A stretch of 20,948 nt of DNA from Sutterella parvirubra YIT 11816. GTDB lineage: Bacteria > Pseudomonadota > Gammaproteobacteria > Burkholderiales > Burkholderiaceae_F. The notes under the pieces were generated by a model that was not told where the DNA came from, searched no databases, and saw only the letters and a list, made by a program, of their open reading frames with translations. Of the stretch, positions 1 through 7,009 are shown piece by piece; within the stretch, counting starts at the first letter, position 1; the number at the start of each line of letters is the position of its first letter. The stretch spans positions 15,946 through 36,893 of the forward strand of contig NZ_JH604964.1 of the NCBI RefSeq assembly GCF_000250875.1. Reading direction: 5' to 3'. The position numbers and the translations under genes are program-made.

Positions 1-58
1 GGTGCGGGCCGCACCTCATTCAACGGTTGAGGCTCTCAGCCTCTTGGGCCGTCACCCC
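1..58. other. Window edge with three short palindromes, downstream of the aspA remnant
   Basis: This short stretch holds three consecutive inverted repeats. GGTGCGG/CCGCACC spans 1-15, TCAAC/GTTGA spans 20-30 and GAGGCT/AGCCTC spans 29-43. It lies just past the stop codon of the minus-strand aspA remnant, so one of them could have been its terminator. None has a T-run on the minus-strand exit side, so I do not call a terminator. No coding region is supported here. Confidence 0.3.
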
Positions 59-1127
59 TCACGCATGCTTCTTCCGGAAGTCCGCGATGGCGCGTTCCAT
101 CCGTTCGGGTTCGGTCATGACGCGCGGGTCGAGCATGAGTTCGGCGTCTTCCGCGCTCATGAGGCCTTCTTCCAAGACGACTTCCTTCACGGTCTTCCCT
201 TCCGCGGCCGCCTTGTGGGCGATCCTCACGCCTTCGGGGTAGCCCATCGTTGCCGCGATGACGGTCGAGAGCGCGATCGAGCGTTCGGCTTCGCGGCGGC
301 AGTCTTCGCGGCGCGCCGTGATCCCGTCGACGCAGTGCTCGTGAAGGATCGGGATTTCGCGTTCCACCAACTGCATGCTCTCAAACAAGCACTTGTAGAA
401 GGTCGCGTCCCAGACGTTGAGGTCCAATTCCCCTTCGTCGTAGGCCATCGTGACGGCGACGTCGTTCCCGACCACCTGGTGCGCGATCTGAATCACCATC
501 TCGGGAACGGTCGGGTTGATCTTCCCGGGCATGATCGAGCTCCCCGGCGAGAGCGCAGGGAGGCCGAGCTCGCAGAAGCCCGAGCACGGACCGCTCGACA
601 TGAGGCGGAGGTCCTTGGAGATCTTCGACAAAGTGGTCGCGACCTCCTTCACGAGCCCCGAGACCGTCACGCAGAAGTCCATGTTCTGGAAGCCGTCGAA
701 GAGGTTCGCCAGGGGCGCACGGGTTCGCCGAGGTCGTCCGAAAGCGCTTCGTAGAAGGCGTCCATGTAGCCCGGGTCGGCTCCGAGCCCCGTCCCGACGG
801 CGCTCCCGCCCATCACGAGCTCGAAGCACCCGGGGCGCGCGGCGCGAAGCTTCGCGGCCATGCGGCGCGTCACCGCGGCGAAGCCCGAGAATTCCTGCCC
901 GAGGGTGAGGGGCAGCGCATCCTGCCAGCAGGTGCGGCCGACCTTCACGACCTCGGCGAACTCCCGGCCTTCTTCTCGAAACTCTCGGCGAGGCGGTCCA
1001 AATCCGCCGTGATGCGGTCAAGGCGCGGCGCGATCGCGAGGTGCGTGGCGGACGGGATCGTGTCGTTCGTCGACTGGGCCTTGTTGACGTGGGTGTTGGG
1101 GTGAACCTTGTCCTGACTGCGGTGCCC
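59..1127 (-). pseudogene. aspA: Aspartate ammonia-lyase (aspartase), 5'-truncated and frameshifted remnant
   Basis: An intact aspartase converts L-aspartate to fumarate and ammonia in the cytosol, feeding anaerobic fumarate respiration. Three reading frames must be joined to recover the family sequence. The first piece runs from GHR...HPNTHVNKAQSTND (1127) through ESFEKKA. The second runs from EFAEVVKVGRTCWQDALPL to SDDLGEPVRP. The third starts at LANLFDGFQNMDF and carries the superfamily loop GSSIMPGKINPTVPEM with its catalytic serine, ending at DFRKKHA. The joins fall at about 961-969 and 711-719, and each is explained by one missing C in a C-run. About 350 of a usual 470 residues remain; roughly the first 110-125, the start codon and the promoter are gone. 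Beyond 1127 the sequence matches the facing LysR fragment instead. Assignment to aspartase rather than fumarase rests on overall resemblance (about 0.8 sure). It should be non-functional unless the indels are assembly errors, and even then it lacks its 5' end. Confidence 0.85.
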
Positions 1128-1694
1128 CGTGAGGCCCTCGCCGCGGAGCGCATCGACGTGCTGATTTCCCCCGACGGCCGCTTGGACGACGAGCGCTGGG
1201 CGCGGCGCGCGCTCTACCGCGAGCGGTTTTTGCTGGTCGGCCCCAGGGGCCATGCTTTGCCCGAGAGCGTCGCGGACCTGCGGATCTACGGCGCGACGCG
1301 GCCCTTCATCGGGAACACGCCGGAGAGCTCCGACCACGACGAGGCCGAGCGCCTCCTGAGAATCCTCGACGTCGCGCCCGAGCGGCGGATCGCGGTGTCG
1401 TCGAGCTATGCGCTCGTGGGGCTCGTCGCGGAATTGGGCGGATGGAGCCTGGTGCCGGCCACCAACCTCTGGTGCGGGCAGGCCTTCGCGGCGCGGCTCA
1501 AGGTCGCGCGGGTGCCGGGCGACATGCAGGTGACGAGAACGATGTGGGCCGTCGCGGATGCGGGGAGCAGGTTCCCCGAATTGGAACTCACGGCCGCGGC
1601 CGCGCAGGCGGTCGTGCGGGAGCACCTCGCGGGGGCGCTGGCCTCCGTGCTTCCCGAATTGGCGGGCGAAATCGAGGTGTTGAGCGGGGCGTGA
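1101..1694 (+). pseudogene. LysR-type transcriptional regulator, effector domain only (N-terminal HTH lost)
   Basis: The frame gives about 195 residues resembling the type-2 periplasmic-binding fold of a LysR regulator's C-terminal domain. Examples are PREALAAERIDVLISPDG, then YRERFLLVGPRGHALPE, then SSSYALVGLVAELGGWSLVP, and a tail ending GEIEVLSGA. A full LysR protein is about 300 residues; the first 90-100, with the DNA-binding winged helix, are missing. Upstream of about 1101 the plus-strand frame is only the complement of the aspA remnant, so the nominal ATG at 1041 is spurious. The original gene was probably divergent from aspA and may have controlled it; that is inference from the usual LysR-target layout. 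A perfect 12-bp palindrome, TGAAGCGCTTCA, spans the stop codon (1692-1703). The gene ends 21 bp from the convergent membrane-protein gene. Without an HTH it cannot act as a regulator. Confidence 0.8.
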
Positions 1695-1715
1695 AGCGCT
1701 TCAGTTTCTTCGGCG

Positions 1716-2450
1716 TCAGGCCTCTTCGGTCTTTCGGGCGTTCCGTGCGTCCAAGCGCTTCTGAATGGCCTTCACCAACATTCCAACCATGACGGCCGAG
1801 ACGAAGGTCCCTTCGCGCACTTCCGTCACCGTCCCGAAGGCGGCGAGCTCCATCACGACGGCGATCGCGACCAAGGAGAGGTCGTTCGCGACCTTCATCG
1901 AGCCGAACGTCTTCTTGAACTTGTAGCAGACCGCGAGAACGATGCCTTCCCCGGCCTGCACGATCGTGTTGGAGCGGATCTGCATGGTGATGCCGGTGGC
2001 GAGCAGGACGTTCCCCGCGAGGCTCATCACCCAGGAGGCGGCGTACGGACAGGCCGAGACGCGCATCACGTCGGTGACGGGCGCGAGCGCCGACATCCCG
2101 AGGTCGATGAAGAGCCCGAAGAGGAGCACCGCGGGAACCTGCATGAGGATCGCGGCCGAGACGCGCTGCAGAAGCACGATCTGGCCGATGACGAAGCAGC
2201 AGTTGATGAGGATCGTGGTCGTCCCGAAGGTGAGTCCCGTCATGTCGGCCAACACCACCGGGACGCTCGAAATCGGCGTGGTGCCCAACGCCGCGCTCGT
2301 CACCGCGGCGATCCCGAAGGCGGCGAAGGCCATCCCGACCAGAAGCACCAGGATGCGTTGGGGGAGCGGCGCTTGAGGTCGGTGGAGGTTCTCGGCGGCG
2401 GAGGTGCTGGTCATGGGCGTACTGGAATCGGAGTCGGGGAATCGAGGCAT
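1716..2450 (-). CDS. YczE/YitT-like integral membrane protein
   Basis: The product is 244 residues and predominantly hydrophobic. Likely membrane segments are residues 31-53 (ILVLLVGMAFAAFGIAAVTS), 73-93, 98-121, 134-157 and two more towards the C-terminus, before a basic cytoplasmic tail (KAIQKRLDARNARKTEEA). The motif ALGTTPISSVPVVLADMTGL after the first segment resembles the YczE/COG2364 family of uncharacterised inner-membrane proteins. I recognise the family but know no substrate. Two ATGs are possible, at 2450 and 2414. I chose the first because a promoter-like element lies just upstream; neither has a good Shine-Dalgarno, and both lie before the first membrane segment. It is convergent with the LysR remnant. 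It reads in the same direction as the acyl-CoA synthetase but is separated from it by a terminator, so it is probably transcribed alone. Confidence 0.75.
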   Translation of the reverse strand: MPRFPDSDSSTPMTSTSAAENLHRPQAPLPQRILVLLVGMAFAAFGIAAVTSAALGTTPISSVPVVLADMTGLTFGTTTILINCCFVIGQIVLLQRVSAAILMQVPAVLLFGLFIDLGMSALAPVTDVMRVSACPYAASWVMSLAGNVLLATGITMQIRSNTIVQAGEGIVLAVCYKFKKTFGSMKVANDLSLVAIAVVMELAAFGTVTEVREGTFVSAVMVGMLVKAIQKRLDARNARKTEEA

Positions 2451-2476
2451 CGACGAATCGACGGAAAAACCGATCC

Positions 2477-2505
2477 ATTCTACGCCTCTCCCGGACAGCT
2501 GAAAA
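2477..2505 (-). promoter_or_regulatory. Sigma70-type promoter for the YczE-like gene
   Basis: On the minus strand, TTTTCA (2505-2500, four of six matches to TTGACA) is followed by a 17-nt spacer and TAGAAT (2482-2477, five of six matches to TATAAT). Transcription would start about 20 nt before the ATG at 2450. It lies downstream of the synthetase terminator, as an independent promoter should. The neighbouring direct repeat GGTTCTCCC (two copies, near 2510-2528) has no known role. Confidence 0.5.
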
Positions 2506-2572
2506 CGCCGGTTCTCCCGGTTCTCCCGGGGTGAAGGGGCGAGTCCGGACGAAACCGGGCGGGTCCCAAGGC

Positions 2573-2620
2573 CCGGAAGAAAAGAAGGGCCGTCCCGCCC
2601 ATCGGCGGCACGGCCCTTCC
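2573..2620 (-). terminator. Intrinsic terminator of the acyl-CoA synthetase gene
   Basis: GAAGGGCCG (2584-2592) pairs with CGGCCCTTC (2611-2619), and inner pairing CCGCC/GGCGG (2595-2599 with 2604-2608) extends the hairpin. On the minus strand it is followed by the pyrimidine run CTTCTTTTCTTCC. It lies about 55 nt past the synthetase stop codon and separates it from the YczE-like gene. Confidence 0.8.
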
Positions 2621-2675
2621 TGAAGATCTCAGGGGCTCTCGGGAGCCAAAGCGGCTCCCGGACCCCGGCGCGTCG

Positions 2676-4775
2676 TCACGCGATGCGGATGCGCCCGTCG
2701 ACGGCGATGGGTTCGCCGTTCTTCTCCGAGATCATGAGCGGGTTGATGTCCAATTCCTGCACTTCGGGGAAGTCGGTCACGAGCTGCGAGAGGCGCAGAA
2801 GCGTCTCTTCGACGCGGTCGATCTGGGCGGGCGTCGTCCCGCGGGCGCCCTGAAGGAGCTTGAAGGCCTTGACGCTTCGGACCAATTCCTTCGCGTCCTG
2901 GTCGTTCAAGGGCGCCAAGCGGAAGGCGACGTCTTCGAGCGCTTCGACGAAGATGCCCCCGAGGCCGAACATCATCATCGGCCCGTACTGCGGGTCGGTG
3001 GCGATGCCGCAGACGGTTTCGCGCTTGCCCACGACCATTTCCTGGATGATCACGCCTTCGAAGCCCTCGGCCAAGCCCTTCGCTTCCAACTTCGCCACGA
3101 GGTCCCGGAAGTTTTCGAGCACCGCGTCGTGCGAAGCGAGCCCCACGCGCACGCCGCCCACGTCGGTCTTGTGGGAAACGGTGGTCGACGTCATCTTCAT
3201 GACGACGGGGTAGCCGATGGCGTCGGCCGCCGCGGCCGCTTCCTCGGCCGTCTTCGCGAAGGTCGAGCGGCAGGTGCGCACGCCGTAGGCGTCCAAGACC
3301 TCCATCGATTCGCGGGTGGAGAGTTCCGTGCGGCCTTCCGATTTGACGCGATCAAACATCGCGCGCACGGCGTCCTTCTTCACCTCAAACGCAGGGACGA
3401 CCCCTTCGGGGCGTTCCATCCAGAGGCGCTGACGGTTCAAGCGTTCCATCGCGTCCACGGCTTCTTCCGCGTACATGTAGAAGGGCACCGTGACCTTCAT
3501 GTCGGAGAGCTCCGTGAAGAAGCGGTTTTCCGTCATGAAGCAGCCGATGATCGGCTTTTCGGGGTGCTTCGCCTTGATGTCCATCAGGGCCTTCGCGACG
3601 TCGGTGTCCTTCAACCCCAGGAAGGGCAGATAGATCACCATCACCATGTCGACGCCGGGGTCGGCCAGGACCGTCTCGACCGTGCGCTGGTAGTGCTCCA
3701 ACGGGGCCGACGCGATCATGTCGACGGGGTTCTTCACCGAGGCGGCCGCGGGGAGGAAGCTCCGGAGTTCGGCCTTCGTCGATTCAGAGATCTCCGCCAT
3801 GCGCATGCCGTACGCGCTCACGGCGTCGGTCGCCATGATGCCGGGGCCGCCCGAATTCGTGACGATCGCGATGCGGTCGCCCTTGGGGATCGGGCAGTTG
3901 GAGAAGGCCTTCGCACTGTTGAAAAGGTCCTTCAAACCGAGTTCACGGATGACGCCCGCCTGCTTCAGGAGCGCGTCCGCGGCGCGGTCGGCACCCGCCA
4001 ACGAGCCCGTGTGCGACGACGCGGCCGAAGCGCCCGCGGCGCTGCGGCCGGCCTTCAAGGCGAGGACGGGCTTCTTCTTCGTGATGCGGGCGGCGTGCTC
4101 GCGGAAGGCCTTCGGGTCGCGGATCGACTCCATGTAGAGGAGGATCTGACGGACGTCCTCTTCGTGCTCCCAGTATTCGAGCGCGGCCTGCGCGTCGATG
4201 TCGGCCTGGTTGCCGATCGAGATGAACTGCGCGAAGCCGAGGTTGAGGTCTTTGAGAATGTTGAGGATGCCGCCGCCCAAAGCGCCCGACTGCGAGACGA
4301 AGCCGATGTCGCCGCGCTCGGGGAGGCTCTCCGCAAAGCACCCGTCGAGGCGCACCTCGGGGTGCGTGTTGACGACGCCCAAGCAGTTGGGGCCCACCAT
4401 GCGCATGCCGTACTGACGGACCTTCGCGAGGAGGTCGGCTTCGAAGGCCGCGCCTTCCGGCCCCGTTTCCTTGAAGCCCGCCGAGATGACGACGAGACCC
4501 TTGATGCCCTTCGCGTGGCAGGCGTCGACCGTCTCGGGGACGAACTTCGAATTCACCACGATGATGGCGAGGTCGACGCCCTCGGGGAGGTCCGCGACGC
4601 TCCTGTACGCCTCAAGGCCTTCAATGACGCCGCCCTTCGGGTTGACGGGATAGACCGGACCCGTGAAGCCGTACTCCAAGAGCCGCTTCATCAGGTCGGA
4701 GCCGATCGTATGCGGGCGCGTGGACGCGCCCACGACGGCGACGGCACGGGGCTTCATGATGGCGTTCAAAGACAT
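2676..4775 (-). CDS. NDP-forming acyl-CoA synthetase (acetate-CoA ligase type), fused alpha and beta subunits
   Basis: The enzyme interconverts an acyl-CoA plus ADP and phosphate with a free acid, CoA and ATP, through a phosphohistidine; in anaerobes it often conserves energy from amino-acid-derived acyl-CoAs. The 699 residues show the full fused order. A CoA-binding Rossmann domain covers about 8-130 (VAVVGAS at 13-19). A succinyl-CoA-ligase-like domain covers about 150-290, with the phosphorylated His255 in SSHTGSLAG. A second CoA-ligase domain covers about 300-450. A C-terminal ATP-grasp domain covers about 475-699, with His535 in SHKTDVGG and ELDINPL at 674-680. The ATG at 4775 is preceded by GGAGG with a 9-nt gap and matches the family N-terminus. 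The frame stays open further upstream only as antisense of pepT. No GNAT (Pat-type) domain is fused. It is monocistronic and divergent from pepT. The substrate acid cannot be read from sequence. Confidence 0.93.
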   Translation of the reverse strand: MSLNAIMKPRAVAVVGASTRPHTIGSDLMKRLLEYGFTGPVYPVNPKGGVIEGLEAYRSVADLPEGVDLAIIVVNSKFVPETVDACHAKGIKGLVVISAGFKETGPEGAAFEADLLAKVRQYGMRMVGPNCLGVVNTHPEVRLDGCFAESLPERGDIGFVSQSGALGGGILNILKDLNLGFAQFISIGNQADIDAQAALEYWEHEEDVRQILLYMESIRDPKAFREHAARITKKKPVLALKAGRSAAGASAASSHTGSLAGADRAADALLKQAGVIRELGLKDLFNSAKAFSNCPIPKGDRIAIVTNSGGPGIMATDAVSAYGMRMAEISESTKAELRSFLPAAASVKNPVDMIASAPLEHYQRTVETVLADPGVDMVMVIYLPFLGLKDTDVAKALMDIKAKHPEKPIIGCFMTENRFFTELSDMKVTVPFYMYAEEAVDAMERLNRQRLWMERPEGVVPAFEVKKDAVRAMFDRVKSEGRTELSTRESMEVLDAYGVRTCRSTFAKTAEEAAAAADAIGYPVVMKMTSTTVSHKTDVGGVRVGLASHDAVLENFRDLVAKLEAKGLAEGFEGVIIQEMVVGKRETVCGIATDPQYGPMMMFGLGGIFVEALEDVAFRLAPLNDQDAKELVRSVKAFKLLQGARGTTPAQIDRVEETLLRLSQLVTDFPEVQELDINPLMISEKNGEPIAVDGRIRIA

Positions 4776-4837
4776 GTGGGCAATCCTCCGATTTGTCGAA
4801 ATGGGGTCGGAAATTCCAGTGGGCGTCCGGAAGCGGT

Positions 4838-4913
4838 CCTGCGGAGGTCCGCAGGGGCTTGGGAGTCCGTGTTGGGCTTTGTCCTGAGGGAGGCGGGCGG
4901 GACGGCCGTCCCG
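4838..4913. repeat. Two perfect palindromes in the synthetase/pepT divergent intergenic region
   Basis: CCTGCGGA-GG-TCCGCAGG (4838-4855) and CGGGACGGCCGTCCCG (4898-4913) lie 63-138 nt upstream of the synthetase start. They could be operators, or hairpins in its 5' leader. Neither has a T-run, so they are not terminators. I could not assign a convincing promoter to either gene in the 381-bp gap (4776-5156). No other gene is visible there. Confidence 0.35.
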
Positions 4914-5156
4914 AATCCTCCGGTTTCGAAAAGCTAGCACAAAACCGGCGCGGCTTTGGCCCGCAAAGCGTATTCCGAGCCGTCCTGAGGCGGGCTTCGG
5001 CTGCCCCGACCGGACCGCTTTCGACCGGGACGAGGGCCGTTGGAAAACGTCCGATACGCTTCCGAGCCCCGAAGTTTCGGGACCGGTCGCGACCTTCGTC
5101 CGGCGGCGGTGTAGGATTTCCGCATTCCGCCAACGCTTCCATAGATTCTGCTCATC

Positions 5157-6503
5157 ATGTCCGAATCCACCGCCCAAACCACTGCAACCACCGTCTTCCC
5201 GCCCGTTCCCGTCCCGACCGGATACCTGGGCGGCCTCACGCCCGAGGCCTTTGAGGCGCTGCCCGCCGTGCTGCGGCGCTTCCTCGCCTACACACAGTTC
5301 GAGACCGCCTCCGACATGCACGCGGCGCCGGGCGTGCGGCCCTCGACCGCCGCGCAGACCGTGCTCGCGCGCCGGATCGCGGGGGAGCTCGCGGAGATGG
5401 GCCTCTCGCCCGTGCTCGACGCTTCGGGGCTTCGGGTTGTCGTTGACGCAACGCCGGGCTTTGAAGACCGCCCGACGGCGGGCTTCATCGCGCACCTCGA
5501 CACGAGCCCGGAAGCCTCGGGCGGTCCGGTGAAATGGAAGATCGTCGACTATGAGGGCGGTCCGCTCACGTTGAATGCGGAGTCGGGCGTGGTGCTCGAT
5601 CCCACGCGCTTCCCCGAGGTCGCGGCCGCCGCGGGCGGCCCGCTCGTCGTCACCGACGGGACGACCCTTCTGGGGGCGGACGACAAGGCCGGTGCGGCGA
5701 TCCTGACCGAGCTCGCGCGCGTGCTCGTCGACAGCGCGATCCCGCACGCCCGCATCGCGCTCGCCTGGACCTACGACGAGGAGATCGGGCGCGGGACCGA
5801 AGGGTTCGACTTGAAGGCTTTCGGCGCCGACTACGCCTACACGATCGACGGCGGGGCCTTGGGCGGCTTTGAGACGGAAACCTTCAACGCCTCGCAGGCG
5901 CGGGTGGTGTTCCGGGGCTTGAGCGTGCACCCGGGGTCGGCGAAGAACCGGATGGTGAACGCCTTGCGCATGGCGGCCGACTTCATGAACCGTCTGCCTC
6001 CCGGCGAAGTCCCCGAGAAGACCGAGGGCCGCGAAGGGTTCTTCCACCCGGTCGAGATGAAGGGATCCGTGACCGAGGCCGAAGTCACCCTCATCATCCG
6101 GGATCACGACGAGGCGCTCTTCCGGGCGCGCGAAGCGAAGGTCCGGGAGATCGTCGAGGCGATGTGCGGCGTCTGGGGCGACCGGATCGAGGTCGAGATC
6201 GACTTCCAGTACCACAACATGGGGCACTACATGGCGAAGGCCGGGGGCGTCGCCGAGATGGCGAGAAGCGCCTACCGTGAGTGCGGCGTCGAGCCCGTCG
6301 AGGAGCCGATCCGCGGCGGCACCGACGGGAGCCGCCTGTCGGAGATGGGTTTGCCGACCCCCAACATCTTCACGGGCGGCCTCAATTTCCACGGCGTGCA
6401 CGAGTGCCTTCCCGTGCGCCACTTCCTGAAGGCCTTCGAGATCGTCTGCGCGATCGCGGGGAAGACGACGAAGCTCCGGACGCTCGAAACCTTCGAAGGG
6501 TGA
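5157..6503 (+). CDS. pepT: Peptidase T (tripeptide aminopeptidase), M20 dizinc metallopeptidase
   Basis: The enzyme removes the N-terminal residue from tripeptides in the cytosol. The 448 residues carry the zinc-site motifs in order: HLDTSPE (His113, Asp115), LLGADDKAG (Asp175), TYDEEIGRG (Glu208/Glu209), YTIDGG (Asp231), and a C-terminal His in NFHGVHECLP near 411-419. The M20 dimerisation domain lies between about 240 and 350, and IRGGTDGSRLSEMGLPTPN (386-403) is typical of PepT. The family is usually about 410 residues. The extra 37 N-terminal residues are Thr/Pro-rich, so translation might really begin at the GTG at 5268. I kept the ATG at 5157 because codon use upstream looks coding, although no Shine-Dalgarno precedes it. 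TAGATT at 5142-5147 would give an almost leaderless transcript. The gene is convergent with hydG. Together with the aspartase remnant it fits an amino-acid-fermenting lifestyle. Confidence 0.93.
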   Translation: MSESTAQTTATTVFPPVPVPTGYLGGLTPEAFEALPAVLRRFLAYTQFETASDMHAAPGVRPSTAAQTVLARRIAGELAEMGLSPVLDASGLRVVVDATPGFEDRPTAGFIAHLDTSPEASGGPVKWKIVDYEGGPLTLNAESGVVLDPTRFPEVAAAAGGPLVVTDGTTLLGADDKAGAAILTELARVLVDSAIPHARIALAWTYDEEIGRGTEGFDLKAFGADYAYTIDGGALGGFETETFNASQARVVFRGLSVHPGSAKNRMVNALRMAADFMNRLPPGEVPEKTEGREGFFHPVEMKGSVTEAEVTLIIRDHDEALFRAREAKVREIVEAMCGVWGDRIEVEIDFQYHNMGHYMAKAGGVAEMARSAYRECGVEPVEEPIRGGTDGSRLSEMGLPTPNIFTGGLNFHGVHECLPVRHFLKAFEIVCAIAGKTTKLRTLETFEG

Positions 6504-6530
6504 CGGGCGCGGCGGCGGGCTTCCCGCCAC

Positions 6531-6558
6531 CCGCCGTACCCGGCGGTACCGTCTCTTT
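6531..6558 (+). terminator. Possible terminator of pepT
   Basis: CCGCCG (6531-6536) pairs with CGGCGG (6541-6546) around a TACC loop, followed after a few bases by TCTCTTTCC. A second hairpin, GGCGGG/CCCGCC (6514-6528), precedes it. The stem is short and the T-run imperfect, so the call is tentative. Confidence 0.35.
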
Positions 6559-6604
6559 CCCGACGCGCCCGCCCGAGCGCATCGGTCCAGTCGGCTTCAG
6601 CCGG

Positions 6605-6706
6605 ATAAAAAAGAGCCGGAACTTTTGCAAGATCCGGCTCAAACGACTCTCTTTCAACCTTTTCAGGAGACCCTCGGAAAATTCCTTCGCGGTGTGGACC
6701 GCAACG
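6605..6706 (-). ncRNA. Candidate small RNA ending in an intrinsic terminator
   Basis: Read on the minus strand, this segment has the layout of a trans-acting sRNA. It begins with a 5' hairpin, GCGGT-CCAC-ACCGC. An A/U-richer, mostly unpaired middle follows, containing GGAATTTTCC and CCTGAAAAGG. It ends in a strong terminator hairpin with six Us. A promoter-like pair lies upstream: TTGATA (6741-6736, five of six) with an 18-nt spacer to ACGAAT (6717-6712, only three of six), which would start transcription near 6705. The region has lower GC than its surroundings and no credible ORF. It could instead be the tail of a long hydG 3' UTR. I recognise no known RNA family. Confidence 0.35.
6607..6640 (-). 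terminator. Strong intrinsic terminator, minus strand
   Basis: GAGCCGGA (6613-6620) and TCCGGCTC (6633-6640) form an 8-bp stem. Inner CTT/AAG pairing closes a TTGC loop, and on the minus strand the stem is followed directly by six Ts (6612-6607). It is about 370 nt past the hydG stop, far for that gene's own terminator, and also within 140 nt of the end of convergent pepT. Confidence 0.85.
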
Positions 6707-7009
6707 AATTCATTCGTCCTTGGATGAGTTCATGGTATCAACGGAAGGGGTTCACGTCTGAAAGGAAATTGAGGGGAAGACCGCGCCAAACGTATCGGAT
6801 GTTGCGGGAGGTTTCAGGGACTTAGCACTCGGGCCGACGTCTCCTTCCAAGGGCGTAGAGGACCCCGCCGAGGGTCGTAGGGGATAACCATCCAGTCGCC
6901 GCGCGGAGCGCGCCCGGAAATGGCGAAGCCCCCGCGGGGCGGACCCGGCGGGGACTTCCAAGGCGTTCCGACGGCTCTCCCTTCGAGGAAACCGCCGGGT
7001 GTTGAACGG
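6707..7009. other. Gap between the candidate sRNA and hydG; no gene recognised
   Basis: I see no credible coding frame here. Two related segments, CCTTCCAAGGGCGT (6843-6856) and CTTCCAAGGCGT (about 6955-6966), form an imperfect direct repeat. A small GACCC/GGGTC hairpin lies at 6861-6876. The DNA from about 6850 to 7000 is very GC-rich with several GC-only stems, which could be structured RNA or just composition. It matches no tRNA, tmRNA, RNase P, SRP or 6S RNA pattern that I could identify by eye. Confidence 0.4.

Noticed and set aside
2..754. Plus-strand open frame over the aspA region
   Set aside because: It is the complement of recognisable aspartase sequence and has no coding features of its own.
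4776..6530. In-frame upstream extension of the acyl-CoA synthetase to 1284 residues
   Set aside because: The extra part is the complement of pepT, shows no domain, and the ATG at 4775 has a good Shine-Dalgarno and the family N-terminus.
6625..6825. 66-codon plus-strand ORF
   Set aside because: It has no ribosome-binding site, overlaps a clear terminator hairpin, and resembles no family.
6830..7000. Possible 6S, tmRNA or RNase P RNA in the GC-rich hairpin region
   Set aside because: I could not find the conserved motifs of any of these RNAs on either strand; the stems are short and GC-driven.
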